Shown in pieces: positions 1-7,879 of a stretch of 32,052 nt of DNA. The translations under genes were made by a program, and so were the position numbers. The DNA is taken from the IMG/VR virus record IMGVR_UViG_3300032316_000113, positions 1 through 32,052 of that record. One strand, written 5' to 3'. Each line of letters opens with the position of its first letter. Positions within the stretch are counted from its first letter, which is position 1. Origin of the DNA: a virus. Under the pieces are notes generated by a model. That model made no database searches, was not told the DNA's origin, and saw nothing but the letters and a program-made list of their open reading frames with translations.

Positions 1-123
1 ATTGATGATTTAGGTGCTTCAGATATTACAAAAGAAGACTTTAACCGTGTGGATTCATTGATTCAAACGAATATATTTTGCGGTCACCAAATTACAACAC
101 CGTCAATCTTTGGTATTGCTGAA
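1..123. repeat. terminal direct overlap, left copy
   Basis: These 123 bases are identical to the last 123 bases of the window. They lie inside the portal reading frame, which continues without interruption across the join, so this is the same locus read twice when a circular (or circularly permuted) genome was linearised. It is not a true duplication. Confidence 0.95.
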
Positions 124-1038
124 GCGGGTAAATTAGGTTCACGTTCTGAAATGCGCGACGGTTACGAAATATTTAAAAATACTTACGTTAATAGTAAGCA
201 AATGCACCTTGAAGGCGTATTTAATATGTTAGCTAAATTTAGAGGAATTGAAAACCCTGAATTATGCATTATCCCAACTGAACCAATTGGCTTTGAATTT
301 ACAGAAAATTTATTGAAGGATATTGCACCTAAAGAATGGTTACTTGAAAAGGCGGGTATTGATATGACTAAATACCAACCTGTTGAAGATACAGTTCCGG
401 TTGTGCAGTCAGCGCAATTTGCAGACGATTTCAGCGCTTTTTATGATTTTGGCGAAGCAAAGGACGGATTCAATGTTTGGAAGCAAAAAACACGATTTAA
501 TGACGATTCTGAATACCAAATGTTTGCAGAAGTTAGCCAATTACAGGCAAACGTATTGGATTTAATGGCAAAGGACAAAAGAATAACGCCTGAAGTATTA
601 GCTGAAACGCTTGAACAAAATGTTGACACAATCAATCAGGTTATTAAAACATTGGTTGAAAATGGTTACGTTCAGGTTAACGAATATGCAATTGGCGAAG
701 GAATTGACGAAAACGTAATTATTGAACATACGCTTACGCAGCCATTGAACGAAATATTGGTTAAGGTTCAGCCGACAACAAAGGAATTATTAATACGTTA
801 TTCTTACGAATGGAAGCAAGGATTTAATAATACAGACAAAAAGACAAGTCGCCCGTTCTGTGTTGCTTTATTAGACGCGGGTAAAATGTATTCACGTTCT
901 GAAATTGAGCAAATAAGCGCACGTTTAGGATATTCAGTTTGGGATAGGAAGGGCGGTTGGTACACAGTACCGGGAACTGACAAACACGAACCAAGTTGCA
1001 GACACCAATGGGTTTCAAACATAGTAACACGAAAATAA
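1..1038 (+). CDS. portal protein, C-terminal part with winged-helix insert and MuF-like tail
   Basis: This is the continuation of the portal gene that begins at 31171. The GTG at 49 is an internal Val codon, not the start. In full-length numbering, residues about 433-479 (window 538-678) look like a winged helix: a helix pair around RITPEVLAETLEQNVDTINQ, then LVENGYVQV. The last 63 residues (847-1035) carry RPFC, an S/T-rich helix, GGWYTVPGT and a closing CRHQW, the Cys/His arrangement seen in MuF-type head morphogenesis domains. MuF proteins enter the head with the portal and help DNA delivery. I infer a portal-MuF fusion. A portal carrying a DNA-binding-type insert is unusual and its role is unknown. 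The connector gene follows after 1 bp. Confidence 0.75.
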   Translation: MDDLGASDITKEDFNRVDSLIQTNIFCGHQITTPSIFGIAEAGKLGSRSEMRDGYEIFKNTYVNSKQMHLEGVFNMLAKFRGIENPELCIIPTEPIGFEFTENLLKDIAPKEWLLEKAGIDMTKYQPVEDTVPVVQSAQFADDFSAFYDFGEAKDGFNVWKQKTRFNDDSEYQMFAEVSQLQANVLDLMAKDKRITPEVLAETLEQNVDTINQVIKTLVENGYVQVNEYAIGEGIDENVIIEHTLTQPLNEILVKVQPTTKELLIRYSYEWKQGFNNTDKKTSRPFCVALLDAGKMYSRSEIEQISARLGYSVWDRKGGWYTVPGTDKHEPSCRHQWVSNIVTRK

Positions 1039-1039
1039 A

Positions 1040-1636
1040 ATGAGCAAAAACACGTTATTTATATCAGTACAGTCAATAAAGGACAGAACCGGCTTACACG
1101 CGAACGTGGACGAAAAATTGGTTTTACCTGAAATTAAGACGGCGCAAGATATGTATATTTTACCGGCTTTAGGTTCAGCGCTTTATGCAGAATTACAAAA
1201 CGCGGTTGAAGCGAATTCTTTTACGAATTTACAAACAACATTATTGGACGATTATATTGTGGATTGTTTAATTTATTTTGTAATGGCTGAATTGCCGCAA
1301 GGTTTATCATATCAATTTTACAATAAGGGTTTAATTAGAAAAACAGGCGAAAATCAGGAATCCCCTTCAATGCAGGATATGATTGATATTGCCAACAGGT
1401 ATCAAGCACGTGCGGAATTCTACAAACAAAGATTAATTAAATACCTAAAGCAAAACAATGCTTTGTACCCTAATTATTTAAATTTTGGTTCAGGCATTGA
1501 TTCAATCAAACCTGACAACGAAGGTTACACGGTTTCAATGTGGTTGGGTGATAATGGTTGTTGTGGTGACGGTTGGGACGGACAAAGTAAAAAGACTTTT
1601 GAAGAACGTTATCAGGGTAATATCGGTTGTTGCTAA
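1040..1636 (+). CDS. putative head-tail connector (DUF6712-like)
   Basis: This 198-residue protein starts one base after the portal stop. It begins with a pattern I know from Bacteroidota phage neck proteins (FISVQSIKDRTGLH, then LPEIKTAQDMYILPALGS, residues 8-45), is mostly helical in the middle, and ends in a Gly/Cys-rich segment with two CC pairs (GCCGDGW and final GCC). Such helical proteins directly downstream of portal typically join head to tail, like HK97 gp6. The DUF6712 assignment is from memory. The C-terminal cysteines are odd and could bind metal or form disulfides. Confidence 0.55.
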   Translation: MSKNTLFISVQSIKDRTGLHANVDEKLVLPEIKTAQDMYILPALGSALYAELQNAVEANSFTNLQTTLLDDYIVDCLIYFVMAELPQGLSYQFYNKGLIRKTGENQESPSMQDMIDIANRYQARAEFYKQRLIKYLKQNNALYPNYLNFGSGIDSIKPDNEGYTVSMWLGDNGCCGDGWDGQSKKTFEERYQGNIGCC

Positions 1637-1639
1637 AAT

Positions 1640-1768
1640 ATGAGTAAACAAGTAAACATTAAAAACCAAAATAAACTTAAAGTTTATTTGGCAAAAGAAA
1701 AAAAGAATGACATTAAACCAAATAGTCAAAGAACTGACAACGATAGGAAACGCCCACGAACAAATTAA
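1640..1768 (+). CDS. small basic protein, unknown function
   Basis: This 42-residue frame starts with ATG three bases after the connector stop, the same spacing used by other gene pairs here (TAA-AAT-ATG). The product is very rich in Lys, Asn and Arg and has no hydrophobic core, so it could bind nucleic acid or be a short translational coupler. It overlaps the start of the next gene by 62 bases in another frame, which lowers confidence. No family recognised. Confidence 0.4.
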   Translation: MSKQVNIKNQNKLKVYLAKEKKNDIKPNSQRTDNDRKRPRTN

Positions 1769-2156
1769 TTTTGTTTATTTTGGTGACGTTTGGGAACGTT
1801 TAAGTAATGGCGAAGTAACTTATCCTGCAATGTTTATGACCTTAACCGGTGCGAATGTTGCTGCAAAGGAAATTAGTTATTCATTCAGTCTTTATTTTAT
1901 GGACAGAATGTTAATGGAAGAAACAAACGAAACAGAAGTTTTATCAGATATGACACAGGTTGCCGGTGACATTGTTGCACAATTGCGTTTTCCAACGGAT
2001 TATTCAATTGTGACGTGGACATTGAATCAAAATTTACCTGTGACATTTTATACAGAAAGCGACCCGGATTTATTAGCGGGTGTAAAATTAGACGCAATTT
2101 TAACCGTGCCATTTATTAACAACAGGTGTGAAGTACCTTCAAATTATACTTATTAA
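1707..2156 (+). CDS. putative tail-terminator / neck protein
   Basis: This 149-residue protein sits between the connector and the fibre. Its sequence is an alternating alpha/beta pattern (amphipathic N-terminal helix, then strands around ITYPAMFM-like and ISYSFSLYFMDR segments), with a C-terminal strand LDAILTVPFINN. Small alpha/beta proteins in this slot usually cap the tail tube or join tail to neck (gpU-like terminators). No catalytic motif is visible. The stop overlaps the next start by one base (TAATG), implying translational coupling. Function is inferred from position and fold impression only. Confidence 0.45.
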   Translation: MTLNQIVKELTTIGNAHEQINFVYFGDVWERLSNGEVTYPAMFMTLTGANVAAKEISYSFSLYFMDRMLMEETNETEVLSDMTQVAGDIVAQLRFPTDYSIVTWTLNQNLPVTFYTESDPDLLAGVKLDAILTVPFINNRCEVPSNYTY

Positions 2157-4762
2157 TGGAATCAAAGAAAATTAATCAATTAGCGACAGAACTTGCGCCG
2201 GTATTATCAGATTTGACAATTATTGGCGACCCGTCAACAGGTATAAGTAAAAAAATTACGCTTTCACAAATGGCGTCTTTATTTACAGGTACAGTTGAAG
2301 AATATCCAAACCTTGCTTCATTTCCTTTGGTTGGTACGGCTGACACTATTTATATTGCTTTAGATACAAACGTTTTATACCGTTGGAATACAAGCACAAA
2401 CGCTTATGTTGAATTATCGCCAAACATTATCAATTCATTGGTATTTAACGACGCAAATGGATTTGACGGAACGATTGCTTTGGTTGGTTCAGTTGCAACC
2501 CTTACAATTACGACTGCATTAACAACAGGTTCAGTTCCTTTTATTGGAACTTCAGGCGCTTTAACGCAAGACAATGCAAACTTATTTTTTGACGATACCA
2601 ACAACAGATTAGGAATAAATACAAATGCGCCAACAACTGCAATTGACGTTTTTGGTTCAGGCATTATTGGACGTTTAAATGGAACTTCAACAAACAACGC
2701 ATATTTAGGTTTTGCAAGTGCAGGTTCAAATAAATGGTCAATTGGCAACGTTCAGTCAGACCATAGATTTAGAATATTTAGTGAAACAAATACAAGCGAA
2801 TTAGTAACTGTTTTACAAACAGGCGAATTTGGTATTGGAATTGCAAACCCAACTACAAAGGTACATATTGACGGCGGCGCAAATGCATTAATTGCAAATT
2901 TAGACGCAAACGTTTCTGTCGCAAAAAGTGTTAGTTTTCGTTCGGACAATAGCAATAGATTTAATATTGAAGTTTCAGGGACAGAATCAGGTTCAAACGC
3001 AGGTGCGGATTTTTTTATTAGACGATATTCAGACGCAGGTTCTTTAATTGATACCCCTTTGACAATTACACGTTCAACAGGTAATGCAACTTTTAGTGGT
3101 ATTTTAACTACGCCGCAAGTAAAAGCTGCAACAAGTGCAGGATTAAGTATAAATGCAAATAGTGGAACACAGGTGGCGGATTTTGGTGCAGGGGGTAGTG
3201 CTAATATGACTTTATTTGGAGGTTTAAGTGGTACAAGTGCTACATTTAGTGGTGCTTTATCATCAAACTCATTGACTCTTACAAATGCTTTATCAGTTGC
3301 AAATGGTGGTACAGGTGCAAGTTCTTTTACTTCGGGTTCAATATTATTTAGCAATGGTACATTAATTGCGCAAGACAATTCAAACTTATTTTTTGACGAC
3401 ACTAATAACAGATTGGGAATTGGTACAAGTTCGCCCGGTCTTAATTTATCAGTACAAGGATTGTTTGGATTGCCTAACACAACAGGCACACAAACTGTTG
3501 GAATATTTAGAGTTCAAGATTCTTCAAGTAATATTGCCCTTGATATGGGCGTAGTTCAAAATGTTGCTACTTGGATACAATCAGGAAACAAAGCAAATTC
3601 AGCAGTTCTTCCACTTATATTGAATCCAAATGGGGGTAATATAAGTATTGGTACAACTAATTTAATTGCAAAATTAAATGTTTATGGTACTTCAGGCAAT
3701 CCCTCAATGACCACTGATACATATAATTTATTTTCAATTACAGGAAGTTTAGGGCCTCAATTAAACATAGGTGGTTATAATGGTGCATCTTATGGTATGT
3801 GGTTACAAGTTAAAGATGCTAATAATAGTAATATTAATTACCCTATTTTATTGCAACCATTAGGTGGTGCAGTAGGAATTGGTGTTACAAGTCCAAGTTA
3901 TACTTTAGATGTAAGTGGTAACGTTGCTGCAACAAGATTTTGGGTTGCAAGTGGTGGAAATGCAACTGACCCAATGATACGTGTAAAAGACGATACAGAT
4001 ACAGGTATATTTTTTCCTGCTGCAAACACTATGTCTTTTTCAACAGGTGCTACTGAAAGAGTGCGTATTATAGATACAGGTTATTTAAAGGCAAGTAATA
4101 ATAGTACATATTCAGCAACAATACCAAATTCACATCAATTTTCTCAATCTTTATCTAATAGTCCGGTAATAATATCACACGCACAAAGTAATGATTATGT
4201 AAGTGAAACATTTTATGCTAATGTGGTTCGTGCAGCAAATGGTGGTTATGGATTTTTTGCAGCAGCTTCAGGAAACTTTGGAGATTTAGAGTTTAAATTA
4301 TATGGTGACGGAAACGGAAAATGTGACGGAAGTTGGACAGGTGGCGGCGCTGACTATGCTGAATATTTTGAATGGTCTGACGGAAATACAAATAATGAAG
4401 ATAGAAGGGGGTATTCTGTTTCTTTAATAGAAAATAAAATAAAAATTGCAGAACAAGGCGAAAATATAATTGGTGTAATTTCAGGAAATCCTTCAATAGT
4501 TGGTGACGCAGCTTGGAATAAATGGAGTGGAAAATATTTAAAAGACGATTTTGGTTCTTATATTTTAGATGAAAATGGGGATAGAATATTAAGTTCAAAT
4601 TACAATGAAGATATTGAATATATCCCAAGAGATAAAAGACCTGAATGGAGTATTGTTGGTTTAATGGGTAAATTGAGAATAAGAAAGGGACAAGAAACAA
4701 TGCCAAATTGGATAAAAATGAAAGATATATCAGATTCGGTTGAAGAATGGTTAATTAAATAA
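2156..4762 (+). CDS. tail fibre/spike with C-terminal Peptidase_G2-like autoproteolytic chaperone
   Basis: This 868-residue protein is the largest product of the genome and probably binds the host surface. The N-terminus (MESKKINQLATELAPVL) resembles virion-attachment segments of Bacteroidota phage fibres. The middle is a long Ser/Thr/Asn/Gly-rich beta region with repeats of FFDDTNNRLGI (residues about 142 and 410) and a VANGGTGA element. The C-terminus from D724 contains DGSWTGGGADYAEYFEW, then a GYSVSL strand, IGVISGNPSIVGD and KWSGKYL, matching the intramolecular chaperone domain Peptidase_G2 of phi29-type appendages. That domain trimerises the fibre, cleaves itself and is released. Asp codon use changes near base 3420 (see findings), suggesting domain exchange. 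Confidence 0.75.
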   Translation: MESKKINQLATELAPVLSDLTIIGDPSTGISKKITLSQMASLFTGTVEEYPNLASFPLVGTADTIYIALDTNVLYRWNTSTNAYVELSPNIINSLVFNDANGFDGTIALVGSVATLTITTALTTGSVPFIGTSGALTQDNANLFFDDTNNRLGINTNAPTTAIDVFGSGIIGRLNGTSTNNAYLGFASAGSNKWSIGNVQSDHRFRIFSETNTSELVTVLQTGEFGIGIANPTTKVHIDGGANALIANLDANVSVAKSVSFRSDNSNRFNIEVSGTESGSNAGADFFIRRYSDAGSLIDTPLTITRSTGNATFSGILTTPQVKAATSAGLSINANSGTQVADFGAGGSANMTLFGGLSGTSATFSGALSSNSLTLTNALSVANGGTGASSFTSGSILFSNGTLIAQDNSNLFFDDTNNRLGIGTSSPGLNLSVQGLFGLPNTTGTQTVGIFRVQDSSSNIALDMGVVQNVATWIQSGNKANSAVLPLILNPNGGNISIGTTNLIAKLNVYGTSGNPSMTTDTYNLFSITGSLGPQLNIGGYNGASYGMWLQVKDANNSNINYPILLQPLGGAVGIGVTSPSYTLDVSGNVAATRFWVASGGNATDPMIRVKDDTDTGIFFPAANTMSFSTGATERVRIIDTGYLKASNNSTYSATIPNSHQFSQSLSNSPVIISHAQSNDYVSETFYANVVRAANGGYGFFAAASGNFGDLEFKLYGDGNGKCDGSWTGGGADYAEYFEWSDGNTNNEDRRGYSVSLIENKIKIAEQGENIIGVISGNPSIVGDAAWNKWSGKYLKDDFGSYILDENGDRILSSNYNEDIEYIPRDKRPEWSIVGLMGKLRIRKGQETMPNWIKMKDISDSVEEWLIK
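2565..2616. repeat. 52-bp imperfect repeat in fibre gene, copy 1
   Basis: This block encodes AQDNANLFFDDTNNRLG-type sequence and recurs at 3369-3420 with only scattered differences. It marks a repeated fibre module and is a likely recombination point. Confidence 0.8.
3369..3420. repeat. 52-bp imperfect repeat in fibre gene, copy 2
   Basis: This is the second copy of the block at 2565-2616, 804 bases downstream and in the same frame. The change in Asp codon preference begins just after it. Confidence 0.8.
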
Positions 4763-4773
4763 AATAAAATAAA

Positions 4774-5181
4774 ATGACAATATTTTTAACAATAGTTTTT
4801 TTAATTCATTTAATTAGTTGGGTTTTATATCAAAAGCACCAATTTTTAGAACGTGACCTTTACGCAAAAGATTCGCATAATGCCTACGAACACAATAAAA
4901 AATGGCATATTTGGAAGGGCGTAAACCATTTATCAGTTTATGTTTTGGTTTGGTCGCTTTATGGGTTCTTTTCAATGGTATTTTTTGCAACCGCGTTTTG
5001 GTTTGGCTTTGACATTCTTTGCAATATTATTGTTTTAAAAAGACCTGCATTTTATGTTGGTCAAACGGCGCAGACAGACCTATTTATTCGCAAAGTTGCG
5101 GAACTTATAAAAATAAAGCCTGAATATGCTTCGGCATTGATAAAAGTATTAATTTTACTAATATTAATAATTTTAAAATAA
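4774..5181 (+). CDS. integral membrane protein, unknown function
   Basis: This 135-residue protein has three or four hydrophobic segments: residues about 2-20, two closely spaced between 53 and 88, and 121-134, with a polar His/Lys-rich stretch (KHQFLERDLYAKDSHNAYEHNKKWH) between the first two. It opens a run of small membrane proteins leading to the endolysin. It could belong to the lysis module or protect the infected membrane. No family recognised. The 11-bp gap from the fibre gene is an AAAAT repeat. Confidence 0.6.
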   Translation: MTIFLTIVFLIHLISWVLYQKHQFLERDLYAKDSHNAYEHNKKWHIWKGVNHLSVYVLVWSLYGFFSMVFFATAFWFGFDILCNIIVLKRPAFYVGQTAQTDLFIRKVAELIKIKPEYASALIKVLILLILIILK

Positions 5182-5185
5182 AACT

Positions 5186-5335
5186 ATGATTACACTAAAC
5201 GAACAACAAGTTGCAGAATTAAACAATTTTATTCAAGACCAATTACCAACAAAATATGGTATTGTCTTATTACAATGGTTTAAACAAATTCAAGACGAAC
5301 AGAATCCAAAAGAAGAATCTAAAAAAGAAGATTAA
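5186..5335 (+). CDS. small soluble protein, unknown function
   Basis: This 49-residue frame starts four bases after the previous stop and ends one base before the next ATG. It begins MITLNEQQVAELNNFIQ, predicted helical, and ends in a charged tail (KEESKKED). The fit between two neighbours without overlap supports a real gene. Function unknown. Confidence 0.55.
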   Translation: MITLNEQQVAELNNFIQDQLPTKYGIVLLQWFKQIQDEQNPKEESKKED

Positions 5336-5336
5336 A

Positions 5337-5516
5337 ATGGCACAACATAGCGACCAAGCGGATTTTGGGGTATTAGTTAGCACAATTGGTGCAATTGTAA
5401 GTATTACAACGATTCAACCTGTTGTCACATTATTAGCGGGTTTGGTCGCTATTGTTTCGGGTATTATGGCGATTCGCTATTATTACAATGCCACGAAAAA
5501 AGTAAAGAATGACTAA
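5337..5516 (+). CDS. small two-helix membrane protein, holin-like
   Basis: This 59-residue product starts at ATG 5337. A longer in-frame start at 5256 would overlap the preceding gene and add unlikely sequence. It has a short polar N-terminus (MAQHSDQADFG), two hydrophobic helices with a short turn (about residues 12-27 and 29-48), and a basic tail (YYYNATKKVKND). Size, topology and position just upstream of the endolysin are those of a holin or holin-like protein, but sequence alone does not prove it. It overlaps the next gene by 8 bases. Confidence 0.6.
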   Translation: MAQHSDQADFGVLVSTIGAIVSITTIQPVVTLLAGLVAIVSGIMAIRYYYNATKKVKND

Positions 5517-6051
5517 AAATATTTTGATAATTGTTTTATTGGCAATTGTCGTTTTATTTTTAACAACGCAACCGCAATACAAGGGCGCAAGTATTACGAT
5601 TGTAACTGACACGCTTTACAAAGATACTATAATTAAAAAATGGTACAAAGGCGATTCAATACCATACAAGATAATTGACACGTTCAGGGTTGAAGCGCAA
5701 AAGGTTGACACGGCTGAAATACTGAAGCGTTATTTTGAAACAAAAGCGTATTCGGATAGTTTACGAATAGATACGAATAATTACGTATATGTTCAGGACA
5801 CAATAAGCCAAAACAAGATTATTGGAAGGGGTTTTACGGCTAAAATAAGCGAAAAGACAATTTTCGTGACAAAGACGATACAACCAAAAGACAGAAGTGC
5901 GCTTTATTTCGGCTTTATGTTTGATTTAAGACAGTCAGACAGACAATTGGGTGTTGGTATTGGCGGCGCATTTAAAACGGCTAAAAAAGGGATTGTAACG
6001 GCAAACGCGACAACAAACGGATATTCGTTAGGGTATTATTTAAAATTTTAA
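5509..6051 (+). CDS. membrane-anchored periplasmic protein, possible spanin-like lysis protein
   Basis: This 180-residue protein begins with a strong N-terminal anchor (ILIIVLLAIVVLFL, residues 5-18) followed by an extended, charged region rich in Asp/Thr/Lys (about 30-125). It ends with strand-rich sequence (LYFGFMFDLRQ ... GVGIGGAF ... GYSLGYYLKF) that looks like outer-membrane or beta-structured segments. An inner-membrane anchor with a long periplasmic part between holin-like genes fits an envelope-spanning lysis protein in a Gram-negative host. I cannot assign a family with confidence. Confidence 0.5.
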   Translation: MTKNILIIVLLAIVVLFLTTQPQYKGASITIVTDTLYKDTIIKKWYKGDSIPYKIIDTFRVEAQKVDTAEILKRYFETKAYSDSLRIDTNNYVYVQDTISQNKIIGRGFTAKISEKTIFVTKTIQPKDRSALYFGFMFDLRQSDRQLGVGIGGAFKTAKKGIVTANATTNGYSLGYYLKF

Positions 6052-6052
6052 T

Positions 6053-6265
6053 ATGGCATTTGGTTGGAAGCAATATTGGAAGCCTACGCCTAAAAATATT
6101 AGGAAATTCGCTGACGCTTTAAGCGCTGCGTCTTTGGCAATTTCGGCTTATTCTTTTATGTCGGATTACAAATTATTTGCATATATTACATTGGTAACGA
6201 CGTTTGTGGCAAAATTTTTATCAAACTTTTTTAGCGAAGAAAATGAAGGACGAAAAAACACTTGA
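6053..6265 (+). CDS. putative holin
   Basis: This 70-residue protein has two hydrophobic segments (about residues 22-36 and 41-59), a basic aromatic N-terminus (MAFGWKQYWKPTPKNIRK) and an acidic/basic tail. It immediately precedes and overlaps (23 bp) the M15 endolysin, the classic holin-endolysin arrangement. Holins form timed pores that let the endolysin reach peptidoglycan. With the 59-residue protein at 5337 there are two holin-like candidates, and one may be an antiholin. Confidence 0.6.
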   Translation: MAFGWKQYWKPTPKNIRKFADALSAASLAISAYSFMSDYKLFAYITLVTTFVAKFLSNFFSEENEGRKNT

Positions 6266-6749
6266 ACGAATTAAGCTATTGCACCCTAAATTAAGGGACG
6301 AAGCTTTGGAAATGTACGACGATATTGTTTCGGCATTATCAGGTTATGCATCTTGTCGTTTTGCGTACACTTTAAGAACCTTCGCAGAACAGGACGCGTT
6401 ATATGCGCAAGGACGTTCAAAGCCGGGCGCAAAGGTTACAAATGCAAAGGGCGGTCAATCGTATCATAATTACGGTTTAGCAATTGACATTGTTTTATTG
6501 ATTGACAAGGATAAAAACGGAACTTTTGAAACTGCAAGTTGGGACACAAAGACAGATTTTGACAAGGACGGCAAAGCGGATTGGATTGAAGTTGTCAATA
6601 TTTTTAAACGATACGGTTATGAATGGGGTGGCGATTGGAAGTTTATTGATATGCCACACTTTCAAAAAACATTTGGGAAGTCAATAAAAGAACTGCAATT
6701 GTTGCACACCCAAAACAAAGTTGACAAAAACGGATTCGTTCTAATTTAA
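6243..6749 (+). CDS. M15-family peptidase endolysin
   Basis: This 168-residue zinc peptidase probably cleaves peptidoglycan cross-bridges (L-Ala-D-Glu or D-Ala-D-Ala type) at lysis. The M15 signature is clear: SYHNYGLAID at 73-82 supplies His75 and Asp82, and DMPH at 136-139 supplies the catalytic acidic residue and third zinc ligand His139. CRFAYTLRTFAEQDALYAQG (38-57) matches the family's substrate-site helix. I chose ATG 6243 because an upstream in-frame start (6204) lies deep in the holin-like gene and adds no conserved sequence. There is no signal peptide, so release depends on a holin. Confidence 0.85.
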   Translation: MKDEKTLERIKLLHPKLRDEALEMYDDIVSALSGYASCRFAYTLRTFAEQDALYAQGRSKPGAKVTNAKGGQSYHNYGLAIDIVLLIDKDKNGTFETASWDTKTDFDKDGKADWIEVVNIFKRYGYEWGGDWKFIDMPHFQKTFGKSIKELQLLHTQNKVDKNGFVLI

Positions 6750-6756
6750 ACCTAAT

Positions 6757-7509
6757 ATGACAAAAACAAACCTAAAAACAAAACGCCGCAGACTATTTTT
6801 TGACATTGAAACTTCGCCAAACATAGGATTATTTTGGGAAGCCGGTTATAAAAAGAATATTACAACAGACAACATTATTCGTGAACGTGCAATTATTTGC
6901 ATTTGCTATAAATGGGAAGACGAAAAGGAAGTTTATGCTTTACAATGGGACGCCAAACAGAATGACAAAAGAATGTTGGAACAGTTTATTGCGGTTGCAA
7001 ATACTGCTAACGAATTGGTTGGTCACAATGGCGATAAATTTGATTTGGCTTGGATTAGAACCCGTTGTTTGTTTCACGGGATTGATATGTTCCCAAATTA
7101 TCAAACAATTGATACGCTAAAGGTTGCCCGTTCTAAATTTCGTTTTCAATCCAACAGACTAAATTACATTGCCGAATTTTTAGGTTTAGGCGGCAAAATC
7201 AAAACCGAATTCAATCTTTGGAAGGATATTCTGTTGAACAAAGACAAGGTTGCAATGGAAAAAATGATTAAATACTGTAAAAAGGACGTTTCATTATTAG
7301 AAGAAGTTTACAAATTATTAGGCAATCATATTGCACCAAAGACGCATTACGGCGTTGTATTTGGTCAAGACAGGGGTTCGTGTCCTGAATGTGGCGCGGG
7401 TTCTGAAGACCTTATAAAAAATAATTCAGTTGTAACCGCAACCGGCTTAACCCGTATTCAATACAAATGTAAAGTTTGTAATAAATTTCATTCTAAAACC
7501 GATAAATAA
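6757..7509 (+). CDS. DnaQ/RNase H-like 3'-5' exonuclease with zinc ribbon
   Basis: This 250-residue protein has the three exonuclease motifs of the DEDD superfamily: FFDIET (Asp16, Glu18), GHNGDKFDLAWI (His90 to Asp96) and YCKKDVSLLEEVY (Asp177). This spacing resembles the YprB/RNase_H_2-type nucleases. A C-terminal zinc ribbon follows (Cys209, Cys212, Cys238, Cys241). It probably trims DNA during replication or recombination, or degrades host DNA. It follows the endolysin by 8 bases and precedes a MazG-like gene, so it starts a nucleotide/DNA metabolism group. Nuclease assignment is strong; substrate is inferred. Confidence 0.85.
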   Translation: MTKTNLKTKRRRLFFDIETSPNIGLFWEAGYKKNITTDNIIRERAIICICYKWEDEKEVYALQWDAKQNDKRMLEQFIAVANTANELVGHNGDKFDLAWIRTRCLFHGIDMFPNYQTIDTLKVARSKFRFQSNRLNYIAEFLGLGGKIKTEFNLWKDILLNKDKVAMEKMIKYCKKDVSLLEEVYKLLGNHIAPKTHYGVVFGQDRGSCPECGAGSEDLIKNNSVVTATGLTRIQYKCKVCNKFHSKTDK

Positions 7510-7716
7510 ATGAGCAAAATCCTATATACTATTATTGACGATTTGTTGGCACGTGAAGACAAAGGAATTAAGGAATACGGTACAACAATGGACAGAACAG
7601 ACCTAACGGAAATTGATTGGTTACAACACGCCTACGAAGAAGCGTTGGACTTGTCAATTTATTTAAAAAAACTTATAAAACTAAAAACAGATGCGAATGC
7701 CAAAAGGATTCAATAA
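7510..7716 (+). CDS. small MazG-like phage protein
   Basis: This 68-residue helical protein carries the pattern EYGTTMDRTDLTEIDWLQH followed by YEEALDLSIYLKKLI (residues 22-57), common in many phages and often annotated as MazG-like nucleotide pyrophosphohydrolase. The acidic EEALD element could bind Mg, but it is much shorter than full MazG domains, so activity is uncertain. It begins directly after the exonuclease stop and overlaps the next gene by 26 bases. Confidence 0.6.
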   Translation: MSKILYTIIDDLLAREDKGIKEYGTTMDRTDLTEIDWLQHAYEEALDLSIYLKKLIKLKTDANAKRIQ

Positions 7717-7879
7717 GTGGACATTGTCCCAACAGGAAGAATTTTTTACAAAAAAACTTCAGGAATTATACGACATTGAAAAGGATATTCGCCAAAATTT
7801 AGCAAAGATTCGTGGCGGCAATAGAATTCAATTCAAGGAAATAGAACGTCCTGACGAAGCAGAATTAAAAGGTTTATAA
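7691..7879 (+). CDS. hypothetical small helical protein
   Basis: This 62-residue charged protein is mainly helical (QQEEFFTKKLQELYDIEKDI, residues 14-33, heptad-like). An alternative start, ATG 7697 (MPKGFNKW), is equally plausible. It overlaps the preceding gene by 26 bases and its stop shares a base with the next start. No family recognised. Confidence 0.5.
   Translation: MRMPKGFNKWTLSQQEEFFTKKLQELYDIEKDIRQNLAKIRGGNRIQFKEIERPDEAELKGL

Noticed and set aside
49-51. GTG as start of the first gene
   Set aside because: The frame is open to base 1 and continues from 31171 across the circular join; GTG 49 is an internal Val codon of the portal gene.
2752-3489. 245-residue frame on the - strand in the fibre gene
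   Set aside because: It mirrors the strongly coding + strand fibre, has Pro/Val-rich antisense composition and no promoter or recognisable domain.
5256-5258. Longer start for the 59-residue membrane protein
   Set aside because: It lies inside the 49-residue gene at 5186-5335 and adds a basic stretch ahead of a clear MAQHSD start at 5337.
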